This document shows positions 1-6,980 of a DNA stretch of 64,000 bases, piece after piece. Under the pieces are notes generated by a model. It worked only from the letters and a program-made list of their open reading frames with translations, searched no databases and was not told the origin of the DNA. Both the position numbers and the translations under genes were made by a program. Positions within the stretch are counted from its first letter, which is position 1; each line of letters begins with the position of its first letter. The stretch comes from Herminiimonas sp. KBW02 (GTDB lineage: Bacteria; Pseudomonadota; Gammaproteobacteria; Burkholderiales; Burkholderiaceae_D). Where the stretch lies: assembly GCF_003852535.1 (NCBI RefSeq), contig NZ_QAJP01000007.1, positions 62,001 through 126,000 on the forward strand. Direction: 5' to 3'.

Positions 1-259
1 CTGCATTTAATTTGCAGTAATTCAGGGGGCATTATTATTCAGTTCTTATTGAGTACTTATTGCTTATATTTGTCATTTTTGAAGATCCGTTAAAAGTTGA
101 TAGTTGCAAACAATATTGATCAAATCGTGCTCATTTGTACTCTTCTTTCTGATCGACAACGCTCCGTAGAAACCCGTATAAAAACAAAAATACTGCGTCA
201 CGGCTCTGCTAGAATGAAATGCTTCCATGTGCTTAAAATAAAGGATGGCAGCTTAGATT
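1..259. other. Upstream region of maeB
   Basis: AT-rich non-coding stretch before maeB. A TAGAAT hexamer at 210-215 could be a -10 element, but I see no convincing -35 at normal spacing. An AAGGA at about 241 lies rather far from the start codon to be a strong ribosome site. The only reading frame here is short, overlaps maeB out of frame and looks spurious. Confidence 0.4.
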
Positions 260-2572
260 ATGGATTCGAATACCGATAAAAAAGAAGAACTCCGCCTGCA
301 GTTACGTCAAGCCGCACTCGAGTATCACGAGTTTCCGACCCCCGGAAAAATCAGCGTCACTCCCACCAAACAAGTAACCAATCAGCGCGATCTGGCTCTG
401 GCTTATACGCCAGGTGTGGCAGTCGCTTGCGAAGAAATCGCCGTTAATCCGGCCGACTCTTATCGCTACACTGCACGCGGCAATCTGGTCGCCGTTATTA
501 CCAACGGTACTGCCGTGCTGGGCCTGGGCAATATCGGTCCTGCTGCCGCCAAGCCGGTGATGGAAGGCAAGGGCGTACTGTTCAAGAAATTTGCCGGTAT
601 CGACGTCTTCGATATCGAAATCAATGAAACCGATCCGGACAAGCTGTGCGACATCATTGCATCGCTGGAACCGACTTTCGGCGGTATCAACCTCGAAGAT
701 ATCAAAGCGCCTGAATGTTTCTACATCGAGCGTACCTTGCGCGAACGGATGAAGATTCCGGTCTTCCATGACGATCAGCACGGTACCGCGATCATTGTGG
801 CAGCCGCCATACTGAACGGCCTGAAAGTGGTCGGCAAGGACGTCAAGAAAACGAAACTGGTAGTCTCCGGCGCCGGTGCTGCGGCACTTGCTTGCCTGGA
901 TCTGATGGTAGACCTCGGCTTCCCGCGCGAAAATATTTTCGTCACTGATCTGGCTGGCGTTGTGTATCAGGGCCGCGTCGAATTGATGGATCCGGACAAG
1001 GAAAAATTCGCACAAAAAACCGATGCCCGTACCCTGGGTGAAGTCATCGTTGATGCGGACATCTTCCTCGGCCTGTCGGCTGGCGGCGTATTGAAGCCGG
1101 CGATGGTTGCTGCGATGGCCAAGCGTCCTGTCATCCTCGCGCTGGCGAATCCGACGCCCGAAATCCTGCCGGACGAAATCCGTGCAGTACGTGATGATGC
1201 AGTCATCGCAACCGGTCGCTCCGATTTCCCGAACCAGGTTAACAACGTCCTGTGCTTCCCGTACATCTTCCGCGGCGCACTGGATTGCGGTGCCACCACG
1301 ATTACACGTGAAATGGAAATCGCAGCGGTGCATGCGATTGCACAACTGGCGCAAGCCGAGCAATCGGACATCGTGGCCACCACCTACGGCATCCACAATC
1401 TGAGCTTCGGCCCGGATTACATCATTCCGATGCCATTCGATCCGCGCCTGATGATCAAGATCGCAATGGCGGTGGCGAAAGCGGCGGCAGAGTGTGGCGT
1501 GGCAGCACGTCCTATCACCGACATGGATGCCTATGCGGATCGCCTGCAGCAATTCGTGTATCGCAGCGGCACCTTCATGAAGCCTATCTTCCAGATCGCC
1601 AAGGCGACGCCGCCGGAGCTGAAACGCATCGTGTATGCGGAAGCGGAAGAAGAGCGCGTATTGCGTGCGGTACAGGTCGTGGTCGATGAAAAACTGGCGC
1701 GACCTATCCTGATCGGTCGCCCTGCAGTGCTGGCGCAACGTATAGAGCGCTTTGGTTTGCGTATCAAACCGGATGTTGATTTCACCATCATCAATCCGGA
1801 GCACGATGATCGCTATCGCGACTTCTGGCAAACCTACCTGGCGATGACCATGCGCAAAGGTGTGACCGAACAATACGCGAAGCTGGAAATGCGTCGTCGT
1901 CACACCTTGATCGGTGCGATGGCCATCCACAAGAAATATGCAGACGGCATGATTTGCGGCACCTTCGGTACCAATGACCTGCACCTGCATTATGTGGATC
2001 AGGTGCTGGGCAAACGTGCAGGCGTGAATGTGTATGCAGCGATGAATTGCCTGATCCTGTCGGATCGTCAATTGTTCATCGTCGATACGCACGTCAATGA
2101 AAATCCGACTGCGGAAGAACTGGCGGAAATCACGATCCTGGCGGCAGAAGAAATGCGTCGCTTTGGCCTGGCGCCGCGTGCTGCACTGTTGTCGCACTCT
2201 AACTTCGGTTCCAGCAACAGCGAGTCCGCGCAAAAAATGCGCAAGACTTTGCAGCTGGTACGCGAGCGTGCGCCAGAACTGGAAATCGATGGTGAGATGC
2301 ATGGTGATCTCGCATTGAATTCAGCACAGCTGAAAACGGCGATGCCGGATTCGACCCTGAAAGGTGATGCCAATCTGCTGATCTTGCCTAACATCGATGC
2401 GGCTAATATCACCTACAACTTGTTGAAGACTACTGTCGGTAATGGCGTTGCGATTGGGCCTATCTTGCTGGGTTGTGAGAAGCCTGTTCATATTTTGACG
2501 CCGTCGGCTACTGTGCGTCGTATCGTGAATATGACGGCTTTGTGTGTGGCGGATTCGGTGGCTGAACGTTAA
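260..2572 (+). CDS. maeB: NADP-dependent malic enzyme (malic enzyme-phosphotransacetylase fusion)
   Basis: Oxidatively decarboxylates malate to pyruvate, giving NADPH, in the cytoplasm at the TCA/gluconeogenesis junction. At 770 residues it has the length of the bacterial MaeB class. The N-terminal malic domain (about 20-190) carries the YTPGVA motif. A Rossmann NAD(P)-binding domain follows (about 190-430, [13 protein letters not shown]). A phosphotransacetylase-like domain (about 450-770) ends the protein; in this family it is regulatory rather than catalytic. The ATG at 260 gives the usual [12 protein letters not shown]-type N-terminus. The gene stands alone and is followed directly by a strong hairpin terminator. 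The large reverse-strand frame inside it is a codon-bias shadow. Identity is secure; only the exact start is less certain because the ribosome site is weak. Confidence 0.95.
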   Translation: MDSNTDKKEELRLQLRQAALEYHEFPTPGKISVTPTKQVTNQRDLALAYTPGVAVACEEIAVNPADSYRYTARGNLVAVITNGTAVLGLGNIGPAAAKPVMEGKGVLFKKFAGIDVFDIEINETDPDKLCDIIASLEPTFGGINLEDIKAPECFYIERTLRERMKIPVFHDDQHGTAIIVAAAILNGLKVVGKDVKKTKLVVSGAGAAALACLDLMVDLGFPRENIFVTDLAGVVYQGRVELMDPDKEKFAQKTDARTLGEVIVDADIFLGLSAGGVLKPAMVAAMAKRPVILALANPTPEILPDEIRAVRDDAVIATGRSDFPNQVNNVLCFPYIFRGALDCGATTITREMEIAAVHAIAQLAQAEQSDIVATTYGIHNLSFGPDYIIPMPFDPRLMIKIAMAVAKAAAECGVAARPITDMDAYADRLQQFVYRSGTFMKPIFQIAKATPPELKRIVYAEAEEERVLRAVQVVVDEKLARPILIGRPAVLAQRIERFGLRIKPDVDFTIINPEHDDRYRDFWQTYLAMTMRKGVTEQYAKLEMRRRHTLIGAMAIHKKYADGMICGTFGTNDLHLHYVDQVLGKRAGVNVYAAMNCLILSDRQLFIVDTHVNENPTAEELAEITILAAEEMRRFGLAPRAALLSHSNFGSSNSESAQKMRKTLQLVRERAPELEIDGEMHGDLALNSAQLKTAMPDSTLKGDANLLILPNIDAANITYNLLKTTVGNGVAIGPILLGCEKPVHILTPSATVRRIVNMTALCVADSVAER

Positions 2573-2585
2573 GCTGTAACTTTAT

Positions 2586-2624
2586 AAAAAAGCCGCTCTT
2601 GCCTTAGGCAGAGCGGCTTTTTTT
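2586..2624 (+). terminator. Rho-independent terminator after maeB
   Basis: A stem of AGCCGCTCT pairs with AGAGCGGCT, flanked by an A-run on the left and a T-run on the right. It lies 14 bases after the maeB stop. Both flanks are homopolymeric, so it could also stop minus-strand transcripts coming from the 5'-nucleotidase gene. Confidence 0.9.
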
Positions 2625-2685
2625 ATTGGTGGGTTGGTTTTCGTTTTTATGTTGCTGGCTTGGTTCTCTCTTCGTGGAGAAGTGC

Positions 2686-2708
2686 GTTGCCGGGCCACCC
2701 CCGGCAAC
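2686..2708. repeat. Intergenic 9-bp perfect hairpin
   Basis: GTTGCCGGG and CCCGGCAAC form a perfect nine-base inverted repeat around a five-base loop, with no T-run on either side. It is therefore not a classical terminator. It may be one copy of an extragenic palindrome family or an mRNA 3'-end stabiliser for the minus-strand 5'-nucleotidase. I saw no second copy in this window. Confidence 0.4.
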
Positions 2709-2771
2709 CCAAGTCTGATCGAAGAAAACACACCATTAACACAGGGCAATCCAAATCAGACCAGACAATAA

Positions 2772-3689
2772 TTAACTATCCTTAACCTCAGCCTTCAAAG
2801 GCACACGCCCCGTCTGCACCAACGGCGAAGCCCGATCGCAATGTCCCGGCTGATCATCAAAGAACATATGCGGTTTGAATGCGGCCAATACATCCGATTT
2901 GGAAACACCACCCATGAAGAAGGTTTCATCGATGGTGACGTCCCATGCGCGCAAGGTGCGGATGACGCGTTCATGCGCTGGTGATGAGCGTGCAGTCACC
3001 AAAGCGGTGCGTATTGGCGCTTTGTGTGCCGCCGAGTTCTTGAAGCTGTTCTGGATGAAGGACAGCGCTTTGAGCAGACGGGCAAACGGGCCTTCCGGTA
3101 AAGGCTTCAATGCGTTTTCGCGCTCGTGGTTTTCAAAAGCCTCTATGCCCTGGGTCTGGTAAATACGTTCCGACTCGTCGGAGAAGATGACGGCATCGCC
3201 GTCGAAGGCGATACGGATCTGATCCAGTTCTTCGTAGGCATTCGCCGGTTTCTGATACAGCAGGGCCGCAGCAGTCCCGGAATCTATCGCCGCCTGTACA
3301 TCGTCTTCATGCAGCGACAGGAACAGGCTGACGTTGAAGGCATGCAGATAAGGTGCGAGTGATGCGCCACCGGACAGCACTGCCCGTGTGATGTCGAGAT
3401 CGTAGTGCTTGATCGAGTTGAAGATGCGCATCGAAGTCTCGGTCGAGTTGCGCGACATAATGACGACTTCGACGAAGCGTTGATCCGGTGCCAGCGCATT
3501 GAGTTTCAGCAATGCGCGCACCAGGGCAAAGCCGGCGCCCAGCTTGAGGATTTCTCCCTCATTGTCGAGCTGGTGCTGGCGATAGGCTTCCAGGCCCTGG
3601 GTGCGAAAGATGGCTTCCTCAACCTCGAGGTCGAATAGGGCACGTGATGAAATTCCGACGACCAGCAGGCGATCAAGTGAAACAGGCAT
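2772..3689 (-). CDS. 5'-nucleotidase, cytosolic cN-I family
   Basis: Predicted to hydrolyse nucleoside 5'-monophosphates to nucleosides. The 305 residues match the family of bacterial proteins related to eukaryotic cytosolic 5'-nucleotidase I. Visible family features are the N-terminal LLVVGISSRALFDLE segment, the central FDGDAVIFSDESE segment with acidic residues typical of the phosphohydrolase core, and the C-terminal MFFDDQPGHCDRA segment that would ligate metal. There is no signal peptide, so it should be cytoplasmic. It is monocistronic, divergent from the DUF1232 gene and convergent with maeB. Family assignment is good; substrate preference cannot be read from sequence. Confidence 0.85.
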   Translation of the reverse strand: MPVSLDRLLVVGISSRALFDLEVEEAIFRTQGLEAYRQHQLDNEGEILKLGAGFALVRALLKLNALAPDQRFVEVVIMSRNSTETSMRIFNSIKHYDLDITRAVLSGGASLAPYLHAFNVSLFLSLHEDDVQAAIDSGTAAALLYQKPANAYEELDQIRIAFDGDAVIFSDESERIYQTQGIEAFENHERENALKPLPEGPFARLLKALSFIQNSFKNSAAHKAPIRTALVTARSSPAHERVIRTLRAWDVTIDETFFMGGVSKSDVLAAFKPHMFFDDQPGHCDRASPLVQTGRVPLKAEVKDS

Positions 3690-3822
3690 GTAGGGCTTTT
3701 CTTCCGGGTATCAGGAATGATGTGCAAAGGGCATAATTGCCGCATTACTTTGCGGGTTTAAGTCGGGATCATTATAAACATTCCGGCGCTCTACACCTGC
3801 CGAACCTTCACCAGAGAGCGCA

Positions 3823-4203
3823 ATGTTTGCAACGATCAGGAAATGGGCGCGACGCATCAAGAGCGATATCATCGTTTTATGGTTCGCCCGTAAACATCCG
3901 GATACGCCGTTCATGGCGAAAGCGGTGTGTGTGATCGCGGTAGCCTATGCGCTGAGTCCGATAGACCTGATCCCTGATTTCATTCCCGTGCTCGGCTACC
4001 TGGACGATGTCTTGCTGGTGCCTGGCTTGATCTGGCTGGCACTGCGTCTGCTACCTCCACAAGTAGTACAGCAATGTCGGGTGCAGGCAGAGGAATGGAT
4101 TAGCAAATACGCGCGCAGGCCCAGGAGCTACATAGGCGGCGCACTGATCATCCTGGTATGGTGTTTGCTAGCTTATTTATGCTGGCGCTGGCTGATGCAG
4201 TAA
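3823..4203 (+). CDS. DUF1232 (YkvA-type) membrane protein
   Basis: A 126-residue protein with the DUF1232 signature ALSPIDLIPDFIPVLGYLDD near residues 43-64. That motif defines a widespread family of small inner-membrane proteins without an agreed function. Hydrophobic segments lie at about 27-45, 58-80 and 105-124. The gene is divergent from the 5'-nucleotidase and convergent with the next small membrane protein, with a shared hairpin between them. The C-terminal hydrophobic segment (WRWLMQ end) probably anchors it. The role is unknown. Confidence 0.8.
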   Translation: MFATIRKWARRIKSDIIVLWFARKHPDTPFMAKAVCVIAVAYALSPIDLIPDFIPVLGYLDDVLLVPGLIWLALRLLPPQVVQQCRVQAEEWISKYARRPRSYIGGALIILVWCLLAYLCWRWLMQ

Positions 4204-4223
4204 GCAGCCAGGTGCGGGAATGA

Positions 4224-4251
4224 AGTGAGAACGACAAGTGCCGTTCTCACT
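4224..4251. terminator. Bidirectional hairpin between convergent genes
   Basis: AGTGAGAACG and CGTTCTCACT form a perfect ten-base stem with an eight-base loop, placed between two converging genes that end at 4203 and 4259. There is no proper T-run on either side, so it may be a weak terminator or an mRNA-end stabiliser for both transcripts. Confidence 0.5.
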
Positions 4252-4258
4252 GAGGAAG

Positions 4259-4519
4259 TTATTGTTGTGGTTTGTCTTCGCCGTCTTCGTAAAACGAAAC
4301 GCGCAGGGTACGGGTACGATGCAGTTTCTTCAGGCCGGCTTTGGTGCCGAGGTAGGCTGCCAGAAGACAGTACAATAGTGCCATCCAGCCCAGGTAGTAG
4401 ACGCCGACGAAGGGCAGGGCGATGACCAGGACGGTCGCGAAGAAATCGCGCTTTTCTATGGTGATCCAGTAGTGCGATAACGCGTACACGATGAAGAGCC
4501 CAATAAAGCCTAGCAACAT
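4259..4519 (-). CDS. Small membrane protein of unknown function
   Basis: An 86-residue protein with two or three hydrophobic segments (about 3-20, 27-45, 47-62). A basic then acidic, hydrophilic C-terminus follows (KKLHRTRTLRV, then DGEDKPQQ). I do not recognise a family. It is convergent with the DUF1232 gene. Coding is supported by the clean hydrophobic pattern and a plausible ATG, but no enzymatic motif is present. It may be a small accessory membrane protein; function cannot be inferred. Confidence 0.6.
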   Translation of the reverse strand: MLLGFIGLFIVYALSHYWITIEKRDFFATVLVIALPFVGVYYLGWMALLYCLLAAYLGTKAGLKKLHRTRTLRVSFYEDGEDKPQQ

Positions 4520-4642
4520 GATGTTTCCCTAATGACAGATGTGTCTGCATTCTAGCATCCGTATATTTGCTGTTGAGCGCTTTTCGCTGCTGCGCTGCCG
4601 CAAGGAATGCTGGGTTGGAAATCAAATATGTTGCGTTAAATA

Positions 4643-4657
4643 TGCATATTAAATAGA
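4643..4657 (+). promoter_or_regulatory. Degenerate NsrR-type operator before nsrR
   Basis: TGCATATTAAATAGA matches 12 of 15 positions of the perfect palindrome found before hmp. It lies about 28 bases ahead of the nsrR start, where a repressor would block transcription. This suggests autoregulation, weaker than control of hmp. Confidence 0.5.
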
Positions 4658-4684
4658 ATGATGTTCACTGGAGAGCGATAGCTG

Positions 4685-5143
4685 ATGAAATTAACCCGGT
4701 TTTCGGATATAGGATTGCGAGTGCTGATGTATTTGGCACGGGAATCGCGTAGCCCGTCGGTTACCGTGGCAGAGGTCGCGTCACAGTTTGATGTACCGCA
4801 TAACCATCTGGTCAAAGTTGTTGGTATGTTGGCAAGAATCGGCTGGATCGATGCAGTACGCGGACGTAATGGTGGCATCAGCCTTGCGGCCAGTCCGGAT
4901 ACCTTGCATATCGGTAGTGTGCTGCGTGTGCTGGAAGGCGACGATGAAGCGATTGATTGCGAAGGTATAGGTTGCCGTCTTTCTGGTGATTGCCGTTTGC
5001 GCAATGCGTTGAAGTTGGGTGTAGATGCTTTCTACAACGCAATGGATGAATACACGCTGGCTGATATCGTTACCGGTAACACGGGTGAACACATTGTCAG
5101 GATGCATCGCAATTTCCTGATGGATCGTGCTGCTGTCGTATAA
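4685..5143 (+). CDS. nsrR: Rrf2-family nitric-oxide-sensing repressor NsrR
   Basis: Iron-sulphur transcriptional repressor that releases DNA when its cluster reacts with nitric oxide. The 152-residue protein starts MKLTRFSDIGLRVLMYLA, the classic NsrR N-terminus. It has the Rrf2 winged helix (about 1-80) and three cysteines at 92, 97 and 103. The C-x4-C-x5-C spacing is that of the enterobacterial protein. It lies just upstream of hmp, the most frequent NsrR target, and both genes carry NsrR-like palindromes. A short GC hairpin with a T-run separates the two, so hmp is transcribed largely from its own promoter. IscR and other Rrf2 proteins are less likely given the cysteine spacing and the neighbour. 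Confidence 0.93.
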   Translation: MKLTRFSDIGLRVLMYLARESRSPSVTVAEVASQFDVPHNHLVKVVGMLARIGWIDAVRGRNGGISLAASPDTLHIGSVLRVLEGDDEAIDCEGIGCRLSGDCRLRNALKLGVDAFYNAMDEYTLADIVTGNTGEHIVRMHRNFLMDRAAVV

Positions 5144-5164
5144 GTTGAAATAGTTGCTTTGGTC

Positions 5165-5186
5165 GGGCCTGGAACGGGCCCTTTTT
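5165..5186 (+). terminator. Short hairpin terminator after nsrR
   Basis: GGGCC pairs with GGCCC across a short loop and is followed by five T residues. The stem is only five or six base pairs, so termination is probably partial, but it separates nsrR from the hmp operator immediately downstream. Confidence 0.6.
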
Positions 5187-5200
5187 AATAAGTTTAAAGT

Positions 5201-5215
5201 TGCATTTTAAATGCA
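5201..5215 (+). promoter_or_regulatory. NsrR operator of hmp
   Basis: TGCATTTTAAATGCA is a perfect inverted repeat with arms TGCATTT and AAATGCA around one central base. This fits the known NsrR consensus (GATGCATTT-like half-sites in inverted orientation). It sits 14 bases before the hmp start codon. Position, sequence and neighbouring regulator all agree. Confidence 0.85.
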
Positions 5216-5229
5216 TCATAGGAGTGTTT

Positions 5230-6432
5230 ATGTTGTCTGCTGCATCCCGCCCTTATATCGACGCCAGTGTTCCGGTCTTGCGTGAACATGGTCTGGCCAT
5301 CACCAAGGCCTTCTACAAGAACTTGTTTATCTCTCATCCGCAGCTGCACAATATTTTTAATGCAGGCAACCAGGCCAGCGGTGCGCAACAACAATCGCTG
5401 GCTTCTGCCGTATTTGCGTATGCCGCGAATATCGACAATCCTTCCGCGTTGGCACCTGTAATCTCGCGCATCGTACACAAGCATGTCTCGCTGGGCGTTA
5501 CTGCAGCACATTACCCGATCGTCGGCGAGCACTTGCTCGGAGCGATCAAGCAGGTACTGGGCGATGCAGCAACGCCGGAGCTCATTGCCGCGTGGGCGGA
5601 AGCCTACGGTATTCTGGCGCAGGCCCTGATCGATGAAGAGAGTCGTCTCTATGCTGCTGCTGGTGTGAGCCCAGGCGATTTGTTTGAGATGAATGTCATT
5701 GCGGTCGAACAGGAAAGCGAACAGGTTAAATCGTTCACTCTGGTCCCCAAGGATGGCAGCACTTCGCCTTCGTTCCGCCCTGGCCAGTATGTCAGCGTTG
5801 CCGTGCACTTACCGAATGGCTTGCGTCAATTGCGTCAATACAGTTTGTCGGATGCGCCGGATTATCGTCACTTGCGTATTTCGGTCAAGCGCGAAGTCGC
5901 GGGCCAGGAAACACCAGCCGGCATGGTTTCCAACTGGTTGCATGACAATGTGCAGGCAGGCAGCGTGCTGTCCGTGAGTAAGCCTTTCGGCGACTTCACA
6001 CCAGACACCGATAGCCAGGAACCTATCGTCCTGTTGTCGGCGGGTGTTGGTATCACGCCTATGATCTCGGCGTTGAATCGTATTGCTTACGTCGCTCCGC
6101 AACGACGCGTGATTTTTGCACATGCTGCGCGCAACGCAAGTCATCACCCGCATCGTGCAGATATCGCCAAGGCTGCAGCGCTGATGCCGAATCTGCAAAG
6201 CGTGACTTTTTATGAGGAAGATGATGCGGCAGAAAGCAGCGCGCATGCCTTGCCGGGTCGTATGCAACTGAAAAAACTGCCGCAGTGGGATGTCGCCACG
6301 ACTAAAGTTTATATGTGCGGTCCTTTACCGTTCATGCAAACGCAATGGGCAGATCTGGTGGCATCCGGCGTGCCGGTAAAGAACCTGCATCGTGAAGTGT
6401 TTGGTCCGGATATGCTGGATCACTTGATCTGA
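5230..6432 (+). CDS. hmp: Flavohaemoprotein, nitric oxide dioxygenase
   Basis: Converts nitric oxide plus oxygen to nitrate using NAD(P)H, FAD and haem, in the cytoplasm. The 400 residues comprise an N-terminal globin domain (about 1-140, with the proximal-His region HKHVSLGVTAAHYPIVG), a ferredoxin-reductase FAD domain (about 150-260, with RQYSLSDAPDYRHLRISVK) and an NAD domain (about 265-400, with LLSAGVGITPMISAL and YMCGPLPFM). I start it at the ATG at 5230, preceded by ATAGGAG, rather than an upstream in-frame ATG at 5200 that would overlap the operator. Regulation by NsrR is strongly suggested by the palindrome upstream. It is a complete, standard Hmp. Confidence 0.96.
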   Translation: MLSAASRPYIDASVPVLREHGLAITKAFYKNLFISHPQLHNIFNAGNQASGAQQQSLASAVFAYAANIDNPSALAPVISRIVHKHVSLGVTAAHYPIVGEHLLGAIKQVLGDAATPELIAAWAEAYGILAQALIDEESRLYAAAGVSPGDLFEMNVIAVEQESEQVKSFTLVPKDGSTSPSFRPGQYVSVAVHLPNGLRQLRQYSLSDAPDYRHLRISVKREVAGQETPAGMVSNWLHDNVQAGSVLSVSKPFGDFTPDTDSQEPIVLLSAGVGITPMISALNRIAYVAPQRRVIFAHAARNASHHPHRADIAKAAALMPNLQSVTFYEEDDAAESSAHALPGRMQLKKLPQWDVATTKVYMCGPLPFMQTQWADLVASGVPVKNLHREVFGPDMLDHLI

Positions 6433-6492
6433 TGACAGTTATCTGACGTCATCCAGTGCGCGCTCCAGCGTGCCGGATGGTGCTCACGATAG

Positions 6493-6523
6493 ACAAAGCC
6501 AGCGCTAGCCCCGCTGGCTTTGT
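6493..6523 (+). terminator. Terminator-like hairpin after hmp
   Basis: ACAAAGCCAGCG pairs perfectly with CGCTGGCTTTGT, a twelve-base stem with a seven-base loop. It is followed by a T-rich but interrupted tract (CGTTTTA). It is probably the hmp terminator. Confidence 0.75.
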
Positions 6524-6980
6524 CGTTTTATGACTATGGCAAATCCGAAACGGCTGGCAAAATTCATTTGCATGACTTGTTGCATACCTCAGGCCAGCGC
6601 TTACGTCGCATACCGCTACACCTCAAATTTTCCTTCCTTCTGCGATCGCCACTCTTGCAATGTCTTTGCAAGAGATTGTTGATACAGCTTCTCCTTGATT
6701 TAAAAAATACCGGCGCTGTATCACGGTAGTGAGTGTGCACATGTACGCGCTGCGCATAGATATGTGTCATCAACAAATGCCTTGGGTAGGCGGTGTGTGA
6801 AGATTGTTTGCAGTTTTATGTTGGTGATATCTGATTGGCATCTGTATATAGCAAAGGAAATGTAAAAGATATAACGATTAAATAAATAATGGAACGATGA
6901 TTCTCTGTGAGCTAGCGCGAAGTATCCGATCGAGACTAATCTTGGTACACGTATAGTTCATTCTCCCTAGACTAATCTCA
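6524..6980. other. Non-coding region before the phosphorelay kinase
   Basis: About 450 bases between the hmp terminator and the kinase gene. Short frames on both strands have no recognisable protein character and I treat them as spurious. The last 50 bases contain two direct copies of AGACTAATCT. The first half holds nothing I can identify. Confidence 0.5.
6933..6978 (+). repeat. Direct repeat AGACTAATCT upstream of the kinase
   Basis: The ten-base word AGACTAATCT occurs at 6933-6942 and again at 6969-6978, 36 bases apart, the second copy ending two bases before the kinase ATG. It could be a tandem activator or repressor site, possibly autoregulatory for the phosphorelay, but only two copies are visible. 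Confidence 0.45.

Noticed and set aside
302-2302. 666-codon open frame on the minus strand opposite maeB
   Set aside because: It mirrors the codon pattern of a certain gene, has no recognisable domain and a His/Arg/Gln-rich composition typical of antisense shadows.
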